DNA of 64,000 bases from Sandaracinaceae bacterium. Its GTDB lineage: Bacteria > Myxococcota_A > Polyangia > Polyangiales > Sandaracinaceae. The stretch's first letter is position 1. The number at the start of each line of letters is the position of its first letter. The stretch is taken from the NCBI GenBank assembly GCA_020633195.1, contig JACKEC010000019.1, positions 62,001 to 126,000 on the forward strand. Direction: 5' to 3'. A program made the translations under genes and the position numbers. This document shows, piece by piece, positions 43,050 through 51,319 of this stretch. The notes beneath the pieces were generated by a model, which saw only the letters and a program-made list of their open reading frames with translations, made no database searches and was not told the DNA's origin.

Positions 43050-44654
43050 CTACGGCTCGTCGATCCCCTCGAGCGCGAGCTTGTTCTTGGCCGCCTTGCC
43101 GATCTTCTTGCGGCCGCCCTTGTCGACGACCTCGCGGAGGAGCTCCTCGCCCCCGTCGACGTCGTCCTCGAGGAAGCAGAACCCGACGTAGTAGAGCGTC
43201 TCGAGCTCCGCGCCGCGGTCCTTGCGCATGGCGGTCGCCACGTCGAAGCCGCCGCGCTGCAGCTCGCTCAGGAGCCTCAGGCCGCGATCCGACCCGCGCG
43301 TCCGCGGGTCGCGGTGGCTGTCCACGAGGTGCAGGGTCGCGAGCCGGTAGCGCTCCTCCGGGGTCGCCTCGGCGATCTTCACGAGCCCCGCGAGGGCTCG
43401 CATCTCGGCCTCGCGGTTCCGGCCCTTGCGGACCTTCGCCGCCTGCGCGCGCAGGGGCTCCGCGATCGCGGCCCCCGCCTCGCGCGCGGTCGACAGGAGC
43501 GGCTCCGCGGTCGCCGCGTCCTCGACGAGGGCCTCCACCGCGCGGCTGGCGAGCTGCTTCTTCATCGCGGGCGTCAGCCCCCCGAGGCGGCTCCGAAGGG
43601 CTTGCCGCAGCAGCTTCGCGCGCTCCTGCTCGTCGGTCTTCGCGAGCAGCTCGACGAGCGGCGCGAGGGCGTCGGCCCGGTCCTCGAGGGCGGCGGCGGC
43701 GAGCTCCGCGCGGCGCTTGTCCCCGCGCGCGACGATCTCGACGAGGGTCTCCGTCGCGCCCTTGCCCCCGAGCGATCCGAGCTTCTCGATCGCCATCTGC
43801 GCGCGCGACAGATCCGGGTGCAGGGCGAGCCGCGCCAGGGCCGGCGCGTGGGTCGCCGGCACGTCGATCGCGGCCAGCGTCATCAGCGCCGTCTGGGCCA
43901 ACGACCGGTCCGAGGCCGCGGCCGCGTCGACGAGCGCCTTCAACAGATCCTTGTCGGCGCCTTCGGCCATCGTGAAGCGCAGCGCGATCAGCGCCTCCTG
44001 CCGCACCGCCGCCGGCTGCTTGGCGTCGCGGGCCAGCGCGAGCAGGGTGGGCGCGGTCGCGCGATCCTCGAGGAAGCCGAGCACCTTCACCGCGGCCGCC
44101 GCGGCCACGCCGCCGTGGTCCTTCTTCAGGAAGCGCTCGAGCCGCGTGCGGTAGCTCTTGCGGGTCTTCGCGTCGGCGTCCCGCACGTGCCGCCGCAGCT
44201 CGAGCGCGGTCGCGCGGTTGCTCTCCTCGTCGCCCTTCGCGAGCGCCGCGAGCAGGACGTCGAACGCCTCGGCGCCGCCGAGGCGGCTGAGCACGCCCTC
44301 GAGCGCGCGTCGCTCGTCGCCCTCCGCCTCGCCGAGCCGCACCTGGACCTCGCCGACCACGCCCTCGCCGACCGACGCGATCGCCTCCGTCGCGGCGGTG
44401 CGCACGTCCGCGTCCCGGCTCCCGAGCAGCGGCCACACGGGCCCGAGCGCCCGCTGGGTCAGCCCGATGCGGCAGAGCGCGTCGAGCGCGTGGCGCTGCA
44501 GCGAGGGCGCGCCGTCGCCGAGCAGCGCCGTCAGCTCCGGGACGGCCTTCTTCGCCTGCAGCTCCCCGAGCACGATGACGGCGGCGAGCCGCCGCTCGGG
44601 CGCCTCGCTCGAGAGCATCTTCACGATCGCGTCGACCGGCGTCTTGCCCGCCAT
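43050..44654 (-). CDS. HEAT-repeat protein
   Basis: 534 residues from ATG 44654, almost entirely helical repeats of about 30 residues in the HEAT/PBS-lyase pattern (RLAAVIVLGELQAKKAVPEL, DALCRIGLTQRALGPVWPLL, VRTAATEAIASVGEGVV). No signal peptide or membrane helix. About 14 repeats are visible, ending in a Lys-rich tail. HEAT proteins of this kind act as scaffolds; no lyase residues are seen. It lies 10 bases downstream of the small membrane protein gene in the same direction and is probably co-transcribed. Confidence 0.85.
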   Translation of the reverse strand: MAGKTPVDAIVKMLSSEAPERRLAAVIVLGELQAKKAVPELTALLGDGAPSLQRHALDALCRIGLTQRALGPVWPLLGSRDADVRTAATEAIASVGEGVVGEVQVRLGEAEGDERRALEGVLSRLGGAEAFDVLLAALAKGDEESNRATALELRRHVRDADAKTRKSYRTRLERFLKKDHGGVAAAAAVKVLGFLEDRATAPTLLALARDAKQPAAVRQEALIALRFTMAEGADKDLLKALVDAAAASDRSLAQTALMTLAAIDVPATHAPALARLALHPDLSRAQMAIEKLGSLGGKGATETLVEIVARGDKRRAELAAAALEDRADALAPLVELLAKTDEQERAKLLRQALRSRLGGLTPAMKKQLASRAVEALVEDAATAEPLLSTAREAGAAIAEPLRAQAAKVRKGRNREAEMRALAGLVKIAEATPEERYRLATLHLVDSHRDPRTRGSDRGLRLLSELQRGGFDVATAMRKDRGAELETLYYVGFCFLEDDVDGGEELLREVVDKGGRKKIGKAAKNKLALEGIDEP

Positions 44655-44663
44655 ACGTCCCCC

Positions 44664-45224
44664 TCAGCTGGCCTCGCGGCTCACGAAGCTTCGCACGTCC
44701 GGGCGCAGCGCGATCCGGAGCATCACCGCGTAGAGCCCCACCATGATCGAGGCCCCGCAGGACGTCCCGATGGCGTGGGCGAGCAGGGTCGGCGCGTCCT
44801 CGGGGACGGCCTGACCGCTCTGCGTGAACATCGCGTCGACGAGCTCGGGGTGCCCGTGGGCGAACCAGACCGTCCCGATCGCGTTGGCCAGGGTGTAGAG
44901 CACGTTCGCGACGAGGGCCTGCTTCGCCCACCAGATCGCGGTCTCGCGCCGCACCGTGAGCAAGAGGCTCGAGATGATCAGCAGCCCGGAGGCGAGCAGG
45001 TTGCCCACCTGGAGCGCCTTCATCGGGGGCGACTCGGCCATCGCCGTGAACATCGCGGAGGTCGCCTCCGCGGTCCCGGGCACCAGCTCCACCGGCTCCA
45101 TCTCGGAGGGCGGGATGGTGAGGATGCCGTAGGCGCCGATCGTCCCGCCGACGCCGATCAGCGACATCGCCAAGGAGAGGAGGAGCGTCGCCCTCGCCCC
45201 CGGGATCGCGGCCGGCTTCGACAC
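44664..45224 (-). CDS. Four-helix membrane protein of unknown function
   Basis: About 186 residues from GTG 45224; a start at ATG 45299 (211 residues) is also possible, but its extra residues look like non-coding Arg/Cys-rich sequence and neither has a clear ribosome site. Hydrophobic helices occur at ATLLLSLAMSLIGVGGTI, LLASGLLIISSLLLTV, WAKQALVANVLYTLANA and ASIMVGLYAVMLRIAL. The long loop contains a FTAMAESPPMKALQVGN stretch. No family is recognised. It precedes the HEAT-repeat gene in an operon. Confidence 0.65.
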   Translation of the reverse strand: MSKPAAIPGARATLLLSLAMSLIGVGGTIGAYGILTIPPSEMEPVELVPGTAEATSAMFTAMAESPPMKALQVGNLLASGLLIISSLLLTVRRETAIWWAKQALVANVLYTLANAIGTVWFAHGHPELVDAMFTQSGQAVPEDAPTLLAHAIGTSCGASIMVGLYAVMLRIALRPDVRSFVSREAS

Positions 45225-45284
45225 GGCGCCGAACGTAGAGAGCCCGCCGCCCTGGCGCAAGCGGCCGAACTTCGCGCAAAGCAC

Positions 45285-45420
45285 GCGAAAGGGAGCCAAG
45301 GCGAAGGATATGGAGACCGAGCGCGCCCGGTTCGACGGTCTGCAGACCGCCGAAACCAGGGGGCTACGAAAGAAGACCCTTTGCTCCCTTCGCGGCCTTG
45401 GCGCGAAATTCCAAGGGAAG
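45285..45420. repeat. Intergenic inverted repeats and central palindrome
   Basis: The 278-base gap between the membrane protein (start 45224) and the small secreted protein (start 45503) contains GCGAAAGGGAGCCAAGG (45286-45302) facing an inverted near-copy around 45376-45396, and between them a perfect CGGTCTGCAGACCG palindrome (45336-45349) with flanking GGTTCG/CGAAACC arms. The unit resembles dispersed intergenic repeats seen in large genomes, but only one copy is present here. No gene is seen in it. Confidence 0.5.
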
Positions 45421-45502
45421 GAACGGGAGGGGGTCGGACGTACGAATTCTTTGGAACCGATGGCCGAGCAGGTTGTCGAACGGGTTCGGCGGAAGGGAAG
45501 CG

Positions 45503-46069
45503 ATGCAGACGAAGGTGAGCTTGGTTCTTCTGGGAGCGCTGATCGCCATGTGGGGCGCCACCACCCTGACCGAGCCCGCTGCCGCGCTCGACCCCTCCGA
45601 CCGATCGACGGCGGAGCTGGCGGCCCTCGAGGACTCCTTCGCCGCCGACCGGACCAACCCCGAGATCGCTAGGGAATTGGCCGATCACTACCTCGCCATC
45701 GATGCGCCTCGCCTCGCCGTCAACGTGCTGGCCAACACCAGCTCCTCGGTCCGGGAGGACCCGGCGGTCCTCCATCGCCTCGCGATGGCCTACGAGGAGA
45801 CGGGTCGGATGGACGACGCCCTCGCGACCGCTCGCCTCGCGCGCGCCCGCTGCGCCCGGTCGCTCGGCACCGCCGACGCCAGCACGGTGACCCCGGTCCC
45901 CGCCCACGAGTGCAGCGAGCGCACCTACGCCGCGCTCGACATGCACGCGAACGCGCTCGACCACATGGCGCGCTGGGGCGTGACGGATGTTCAGCACGAC
46001 GGCCGAGCCCGCCAGGCGTACGTCCTCGCCGTCCGCAGCGCGCGCATCTTCTCCGCCAGCGCCCAGTAG
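45503..46069 (+). CDS. Small secreted protein with TPR-like helices
   Basis: 188 residues from ATG 45503, with GGAAGGGAAG upstream. A signal peptide (VLLGALIAMWGATTLTEPAAA) is followed by helical hairpins typical of one or two TPRs (AELAALEDSFAADRTNPEIA; LADHYLAIDAPRLAVNVL; VLHRLAMAYEETGRMDDAL). It contains three Cys. No lipobox. It is upstream of, and co-directional with, the sensor kinase gene (71 bases), and might be its periplasmic partner (inference). Confidence 0.7.
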   Translation: MQTKVSLVLLGALIAMWGATTLTEPAAALDPSDRSTAELAALEDSFAADRTNPEIARELADHYLAIDAPRLAVNVLANTSSSVREDPAVLHRLAMAYEETGRMDDALATARLARARCARSLGTADASTVTPVPAHECSERTYAALDMHANALDHMARWGVTDVQHDGRARQAYVLAVRSARIFSASAQ

Positions 46070-46140
46070 GGGACCCAGTAGGGGACGCGGCGAGCGACGC
46101 CCGCTCGCATTGACGTTAAGCTGACCCCAGGATCGATGCC

Positions 46141-47898
46141 ATGAGCCTGGGGATGCGTCGCTCGCGCGGCTTCACGCCGGACTGGCCCGACGACTTCTCC
46201 GTCGATCGGCTCCGGTGGATCATCCGCCTGCGCTGGATCGCGCTCGCGGGGATCGTCAGCGCCGCGATCGTCTCCGCGGCGGGGTGCTACCCGGGGGTGA
46301 GCTGGCAGGTCCTGCTCGCGACCGCGACCTGCGCGGGGATCTACAACCTGATCCTCCATCGGCGTCATCGGCTCGAGCCGACGAGCGGAACCACCGAGGC
46401 CGTGCGTCAGGCCATCGTGGACATGACGCTGCTGACGATCGTGCTCTGGGCCGCGGGCGGCATGCGCACGCCGTTCATCGGCTACTACGTGTTCCACGTC
46501 GCGATCGTGGGGATCCTCGGCGGCAAGAACGCCACGGTCACCGCGGCGCTCGCGGCGCTCCTCGGCTCGGGCCTGCTCCTCGTCACCGAGCAGGTGCCCG
46601 CGCTGCAGATCGGGCGCTGGGATCCCGCCTGGCCGTGGGACCTGCTGGCCGAGGTCACCGCCTTCGTGACCACCGTCGGCGCCGTCGCCTACCTCGTGAC
46701 CCACGCCGTCGAGGAGCTCCGCCGGCGCGAGGGCGCGCTCGCCGAGGCCCGCGCCAGCGCCGCGCTCGAGCTGCAGGTCCTGACGAACACCCTCGACGAG
46801 CTCGACGCGGGGCTCGAGGTCGTCGAGGAGGACGGCACCGTGCTCTGGCGGAACAAGCGCGCGGAGCAGCTCGCCCCCGACGTTCCCCACGAGCACTGGG
46901 CTTGCCCGGGCGACGCGCGCAACTGCGAGAAGGACGCCACGGGGGTCTGCCCGGTGAAGCCCGCGCTGGCCTCGGGCGAGTCCGGTCACTGCCGCTTCGC
47001 CGCCAACATCGACGGCGTCGAGCGCGTGTACGAGATGAACGTCTTCCCCCTCGGCCCGGGACCCGAGGGCGCGCCCCGCCTGATGAACCTCTACGTCGAC
47101 AGGAGCGTGACCCTCGTCGCCGAGCGGCGGCTCATCCTCGCCGAGCGCCTCGCGAGCCTCGGCCGCGTGACGCAGGGCGTGGCCCACGAGCTGAACACCC
47201 CGCTCGCGACCATCCGCACCCTCTCGGCCGACATGCTCGCCGCGCTGCGCGCCGCGGGGGAAGGCGAGGTCGAGCCCCTCGAGACCAAGGGCTTGCTCGA
47301 GGACCTGGAGGAGTCGGCCGCGCTGGTGCACGACGAGACGCGTCGGCTCGGCAAGATCACGCAAGGTCTCTTGACGGGTCGCGACCTCACCGCGTCCGAG
47401 GTCGCGGGCTCGGTGTCGCTCGCCGCGGTCGTCGAGCGGGCGCGCGCGCTCGTCTTCGCGGGCGCCCGCGAGTCGATCCCCGCGATCATCGAGGACCTCT
47501 CGGAGTTCGCCGTCCTCGCCGATCGCGATCACCTCGTGCAGGTGATGGTGAACCTCCTGCAGAACGCCTACGACGCCGTGCGCGAGGCGGGCGGCGGTCA
47601 GGTGCGCGTCCACGCGCGACACGCCGGCGGGCGGGTGGAGATCCTCATCGACGACGACGGCCCCGGCGTGCCCGAGTCGATCCGCGGGCGGCTCTTCGAG
47701 CCGTTCGCGACGAGCAAGCCGCCGGGCAAGGGCACCGGGCTCGGGCTCTACACCTCGTACATGCTGGTCGACTCGATGCGCGGGACCTTGTCGATCGAGG
47801 AGCGCGAGGAGGGCGGGGCCCGCGCGATCGTGGCGCTGCCCCACTCGCCCGAGGAGCGCCTCGTGACGCTGCGCGTCGCGACGGAGGCCGCCGAGTGA
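46141..47898 (+). CDS. Membrane sensor histidine kinase with Cys-rich PAS-like input
   Basis: 585 residues. Five to six membrane helices fill residues 25-200. A coiled-coil-like stretch leads to a PAS-like input (TLDELDAGLEVVEEDGTVLW) containing a Cys cluster (ACPGDARNC, then VCPVKPAL and GHCRF). The kinase core has the H-box GVAHELNTPLATI (His near residue 348), N-box NLLQNAYDAV and G-boxes DDDGPGVP and GTGLGLY. It is coupled by GTGA to the NtrC-type regulator. The Cys cluster suggests metal or redox sensing (inference). The stimulus is unknown. Confidence 0.93.
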   Translation: MSLGMRRSRGFTPDWPDDFSVDRLRWIIRLRWIALAGIVSAAIVSAAGCYPGVSWQVLLATATCAGIYNLILHRRHRLEPTSGTTEAVRQAIVDMTLLTIVLWAAGGMRTPFIGYYVFHVAIVGILGGKNATVTAALAALLGSGLLLVTEQVPALQIGRWDPAWPWDLLAEVTAFVTTVGAVAYLVTHAVEELRRREGALAEARASAALELQVLTNTLDELDAGLEVVEEDGTVLWRNKRAEQLAPDVPHEHWACPGDARNCEKDATGVCPVKPALASGESGHCRFAANIDGVERVYEMNVFPLGPGPEGAPRLMNLYVDRSVTLVAERRLILAERLASLGRVTQGVAHELNTPLATIRTLSADMLAALRAAGEGEVEPLETKGLLEDLEESAALVHDETRRLGKITQGLLTGRDLTASEVAGSVSLAAVVERARALVFAGARESIPAIIEDLSEFAVLADRDHLVQVMVNLLQNAYDAVREAGGGQVRVHARHAGGRVEILIDDDGPGVPESIRGRLFEPFATSKPPGKGTGLGLYTSYMLVDSMRGTLSIEEREEGGARAIVALPHSPEERLVTLRVATEAAE

Positions 47899-49259
47899 CC
47901 GACGCCGCGGGCCGCGTGCTCGTCATCGACGACGACGACAGCTTCCGCTTCGCGATGAAGAAGGCGCTGCGGCGCCTCGGCTACGACGTCGACGAGGCCG
48001 CCGGCGGCTTCGCGGCGCTGCCCAAGCTCAACGGGAGCCAGCCGCCCCACGCGGCGCTGCTCGACCTGCGGATGGGCGACCTCGACGGGCTCGACGTGCT
48101 GCGCCGGGCCAGCGGGACCCCCGCGCGGGTGATCGTGCTGACGGGGCACGGCACCGTCTCGGCGGCGGTCGAGGCGATGAAGCTCGGCGCGTTCTCGTTC
48201 CTCGAGAAGCCCGTCGACGCCGACCTGCTCGCGCCGCTCCTCGACCAGGCGATCGCGGACTCGCGCGGCGGCGGCGACGGGGGCACCGAGTTCGCGCCGC
48301 CGATCGTCGGGGTGAGCCACGCGATGGACTCGGTGCGCGCGTTCGTCGAGCAGGTCGGGCCGACCGACGCGACGGTCGCGATCTACGGCGAGACGGGCAC
48401 CGGCAAGGAGGTCGTCGCGCGGCGGCTGCACCTCGCCAGCCCGCGCGCGGTCGGGCCGTTCGTCGCGCTCAACGCCGCGTGCGTCCCGCGGGACCTCTTC
48501 GAGAGCGAGCTGTTCGGTCACAAGAAGGGCTCGTTCACCGGCGCGACCGCCGACCGGCTCGGGCTCTTCCGCGAGGCCGACGGCGGCACGCTGTTCATCG
48601 ACGAGCTCGCCGAGCTGCCGCTCGAGAGCCAGGCCAAGCTCCTCCGCGCGCTCGAGACGCGGCAGATCCGCGGCGTCGGCGACCCCCGCGAGGTGCCCGT
48701 CGACGTGCGCATCATCGCCGCGACCAACCGCGACCTCTGGTCCGAGGCGCAGGCCGGTCGCTTCCGCGAGGACCTCTACTTCCGCCTCTCCGTGTTCCCG
48801 ATCGTGCTCCCGCCGCTGCGCAACCGGCCCGACGACCTCGCGCCCCTCGCCGATCACCTGCTGCGGCGCATGGCGGGCCCGCCGCGGGTGCTCGAGGAGG
48901 AGGCGAAGCACGCGCTGCGAGGTCACGATTGGCCCGGCAACGTGCGCGAGCTCCTCAACGTCCTGCGCCGCGCGTCGCTCTTCGCGAAGGGGGAGGTGAT
49001 CGGCGCGCCGCTGATCCGGCAGATGCTGGCCGCGAGCGTGTTCGCGCAGGGCCGCCCCAAGGAGCTGCCGCCGTCGGAGCCGCCCATCGCGTGGACCGAG
49101 TCGGGCTCGCTCCGCCTCGCCGACGTCGAGCGCCAGCACATCCAGCGCGTCCTCGACGACCTCGACGGCAACATCACCAAGGCCGCCTCGGTGCTGGGGA
49201 TCGATCGTCGAACCCTGCAACGCAAGTTGCGATCCTACGGGATCATGTCGGACGAATGA
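47895..49259 (+). CDS. NtrC-family sigma-54-dependent response regulator
   Basis: 454 residues from GTG 47895. The receiver (LVIDDDDSFRFAMK, phosphoacceptor Asp in ALLDLRMGDLDG, Lys in FLEKPVD) is followed by an AAA+ domain with Walker A GETGTGKE, the sigma-54 loop in the variant GSFTGA instead of GAFTGA, Walker B GTLFIDEL and an arginine finger region, then a Fis-type helix-turn-helix (NITKAASVLGIDRRTLQRKL). Phosphorylation by the coupled sensor kinase is expected; targets are sigma-54 promoters, none of which is obvious here. It overlaps the next lipoprotein gene by ATGA. Confidence 0.95.
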   Translation: MTDAAGRVLVIDDDDSFRFAMKKALRRLGYDVDEAAGGFAALPKLNGSQPPHAALLDLRMGDLDGLDVLRRASGTPARVIVLTGHGTVSAAVEAMKLGAFSFLEKPVDADLLAPLLDQAIADSRGGGDGGTEFAPPIVGVSHAMDSVRAFVEQVGPTDATVAIYGETGTGKEVVARRLHLASPRAVGPFVALNAACVPRDLFESELFGHKKGSFTGATADRLGLFREADGGTLFIDELAELPLESQAKLLRALETRQIRGVGDPREVPVDVRIIAATNRDLWSEAQAGRFREDLYFRLSVFPIVLPPLRNRPDDLAPLADHLLRRMAGPPRVLEEEAKHALRGHDWPGNVRELLNVLRRASLFAKGEVIGAPLIRQMLAASVFAQGRPKELPPSEPPIAWTESGSLRLADVERQHIQRVLDDLDGNITKAASVLGIDRRTLQRKLRSYGIMSDE

Positions 49260-49729
49260 GGCGCGCGCTCCCGATCCCGTTCCTGCTCCTCGCCGCCTGC
49301 GGCGCGGCCACGCCGCTGCCCACCGAGCCCGAGGAGTCGGACGACGCGCCCGAGACCTACGCCGTCGCGCTGCGCCTCGAGGACGGGGGCGCGACGGAGG
49401 ACGAGACGCCCCAGACGCGCGTGGCCCTCGTGCGGATCGAGCCCGACGGCGCCCGCACGCTCGTGCAGCTCCACGTCGAGCTCGGCGCCTGCTGGAACGA
49501 CGAGGGCGAGGGCAGGGTGCTCATCTCGGCTCGTTGCTGGTGGGCCGGCGCGGGCGCGCGCTACGAGGTGGTGCGGGAGGGGGACGCGGTGATCGCGCGG
49601 CGGCAGGACGTCGACGAGATGGCCGAGCCCGGCGCGTGGGCGGAGGCCGGCCGCGTCGACATCCCCGACGACGCGGTGCTGCAGGTGCTCGCGCCGGGGC
49701 GCCACGTGTCCCTGCCCGGCGAGCCTTGA
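49256..49729 (+). CDS. Small lipoprotein downstream of NtrC regulator
   Basis: 157 residues, starting at ATG 49256 inside the regulator stop (ATGA). A short signal peptide with lipobox (LLLAACG) is followed by an acidic, Pro/Thr-rich linker and a beta-rich domain with YAVALRLEDGG and ARTLVQLHVELGACW. No family is recognised. Its coupling to the two-component genes suggests a role in the same signalling unit, perhaps as envelope target or sensor accessory. Confidence 0.7.
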   Translation: MRRALPIPFLLLAACGAATPLPTEPEESDDAPETYAVALRLEDGGATEDETPQTRVALVRIEPDGARTLVQLHVELGACWNDEGEGRVLISARCWWAGAGARYEVVREGDAVIARRQDVDEMAEPGAWAEAGRVDIPDDAVLQVLAPGRHVSLPGEP

Positions 49730-49734
49730 TGCCT

Positions 49735-50364
49735 CTAGCGAGGGTCGAAGCCGAGCCGGGTCGCGAGCTCGCGCAGGTCCTCGGGCAGAGGGGCCTCGAA
49801 GGCGAGGTCGTCGACCTCGATGCGCCGCACGTGGAGCGCGTGCCGCGGGTGCTCGACGCAGGCGGGCTCGCGGTAGCGGCCCTCGCCGAAGAGCGGGTGC
49901 CCGACCGAGGCGAGGTGGACCCGGATCTGGTGGGTCCGGCCGGTCGCGGGCCGCGCCTCGACGAGGGAGGCCCGATCGCGTCCGTCCAGCACCTCGAACA
50001 CCGTCCGGGCGGCCTTGCCATCGGCCCGGGTCACCCAGCGCCGGAGCTCGGGGTCGTAGGCGAGCGCCGCGTCGACCGTCTCCGAGACCATGCGGCCGTG
50101 CACGATCGCGACGTACCGCTTCGTCGCCCGCCGGAGGCGCTCCTGCCACTCGGCGACCGCCGCCTTGCGCCGGACGAAGATCACGACCCCGCTCGTGTCG
50201 CGGTCGAGCTGGTGGACCGGCCACACCGGGCGCCCGAGCCGCGCGGTCACGTGGTGCTCCAGACCCCCCGGATCGTCGCGGGTTCGCCCCGTCGTCTCCA
50301 GGCCCGGGGGCTTGTCCAGGACCAGGACGCCCCCCGCGTCGTACAGCACCCGTATCCGGTCCAT
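49735..50364 (-). CDS. RluA-family pseudouridine synthase
   Basis: 209 residues from ATG 50364, with GGAG about eight bases upstream (ATG 50376 is possible). The catalytic Asp is in HQLDRDTSGV (normal motif HRLDxxTSG), and later RTHQIRVHLASVGHPLFGE is the RNA-binding end of the RluA group. It isomerises uridine to pseudouridine in rRNA or tRNA; the exact site cannot be predicted. The N-terminal S4 domain of RluC/D-type enzymes is absent. It converges with the lipoprotein gene (stops 6 bases apart) and is divergent from the ArsA pair. Confidence 0.92.
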   Translation of the reverse strand: MDRIRVLYDAGGVLVLDKPPGLETTGRTRDDPGGLEHHVTARLGRPVWPVHQLDRDTSGVVIFVRRKAAVAEWQERLRRATKRYVAIVHGRMVSETVDAALAYDPELRRWVTRADGKAARTVFEVLDGRDRASLVEARPATGRTHQIRVHLASVGHPLFGEGRYREPACVEHPRHALHVRRIEVDDLAFEAPLPEDLRELATRLGFDPR

Positions 50365-50425
50365 CCGTGCTCCCATAGATCGCATTCAGCGAGGGGCGAG
50401 GTTTTCTGCTAATGATTCGGCCTTC

Positions 50426-51319
50426 ATGACAGACGGAAGCCATGCGGCGGCGCCGTTCCCGCCGCTCGCGTCGATCGTCCTGGTCACGGGAAAGGGCGGC
50501 GTCGGCAAGACGACGATCGCCGCTGGCCTGGCCGCCGCCGCCGCGAAGCGCGACGGCAAGGCCGTCCTCGTCGAATTCGGCGACGGAGACTCGGGCAAGC
50601 GCGTCCTCGCGGGCGCCCGCTCGAGCGGGGTGATGCACGAGGTCGTCGAGCCCAAGACGGCGCTCGAGACCTCCGTGGGTCGCCTCCTCGGCTCGCGGAT
50701 GCTGGCCAAGGTCTTCATCGGCAACTTCGCCGTCCGCCGGATGCTGCGGGCGGCGCCGGCGCTGCGCGAGCTCGCGATGCTCGACGCCGTCGGGCACATC
50801 GCGGACAAGGCCAAGGGCCGGCGCGTCGTGGTCGACATGCCCGCGACCGGGCACGGCCTCGCGTGGCTCCGGCTCCCCCTCCAGATGCGCGACCTGTTCG
50901 GGTCCGGCGGCCTCTACGAGCTGTCCGAGCGCCTCGTGCATCGGCTCGTCGCGCCCCGCGCGTGCTCCGTCGTCGTGGTCACGCTCGCGGAGCGGATGGT
51001 CCTGCAGGAGACGCTCGAGCTGTGCAGCGCGCTCGAGAAGGAGGTCGGCATGCCGCCCGCGCGGCTCGTCGTGAACCGCTTCCCGCAGCCGATCCCGCCC
51101 GGGGCGATCGAGCAGGCGCGCGCGCTCCAGACCGAGGCCGGATCGCAGCTCGTCGAGCTGCTCGAGGCGCGCGAGGCGGCGCGCAGCGAGGCCCTGATCA
51201 CCTTGGGCGGCGCGTCGTCGCTCGGGGTGCAGCTCCGGCCCCTGCTGTTGCCGCAGGCCGGGTTCGATCCGAACGCCGTCCAGGTGGCCGACTGGCTGGT
51301 GTCGCAGGAGGCCGCGTGA
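50426..51319 (+). CDS. ArsA-like P-loop ATPase, first of pair
   Basis: 297 residues. The deviant Walker A motif GKGGVGKTTIA marks the ArsA/ParA/MinD class, and a switch II VVVDMPATGHGLAWL follows, close to the DTAPTGHTLRLL motif of ArsA/Get3. There is no second P-loop, so it is a half-size ArsA. The C-terminal part is helical. Such pairs in myxobacteria have no arsenic genes nearby; none is seen here. It overlaps the second copy by GTGA, so the two probably form a heterodimeric ATPase. Confidence 0.88.
   Translation: MTDGSHAAAPFPPLASIVLVTGKGGVGKTTIAAGLAAAAAKRDGKAVLVEFGDGDSGKRVLAGARSSGVMHEVVEPKTALETSVGRLLGSRMLAKVFIGNFAVRRMLRAAPALRELAMLDAVGHIADKAKGRRVVVDMPATGHGLAWLRLPLQMRDLFGSGGLYELSERLVHRLVAPRACSVVVVTLAERMVLQETLELCSALEKEVGMPPARLVVNRFPQPIPPGAIEQARALQTEAGSQLVELLEAREAARSEALITLGGASSLGVQLRPLLLPQAGFDPNAVQVADWLVSQEAA

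Noticed and set aside
42928..45279. Very long minus-strand frame continuing from the OmpA-type gene to 45279
   Set aside because: It is Arg/Gly-rich shadow of the HEAT and membrane protein genes on the same strand in another frame; a good ATG with ribosome site starts the real gene at 42927.
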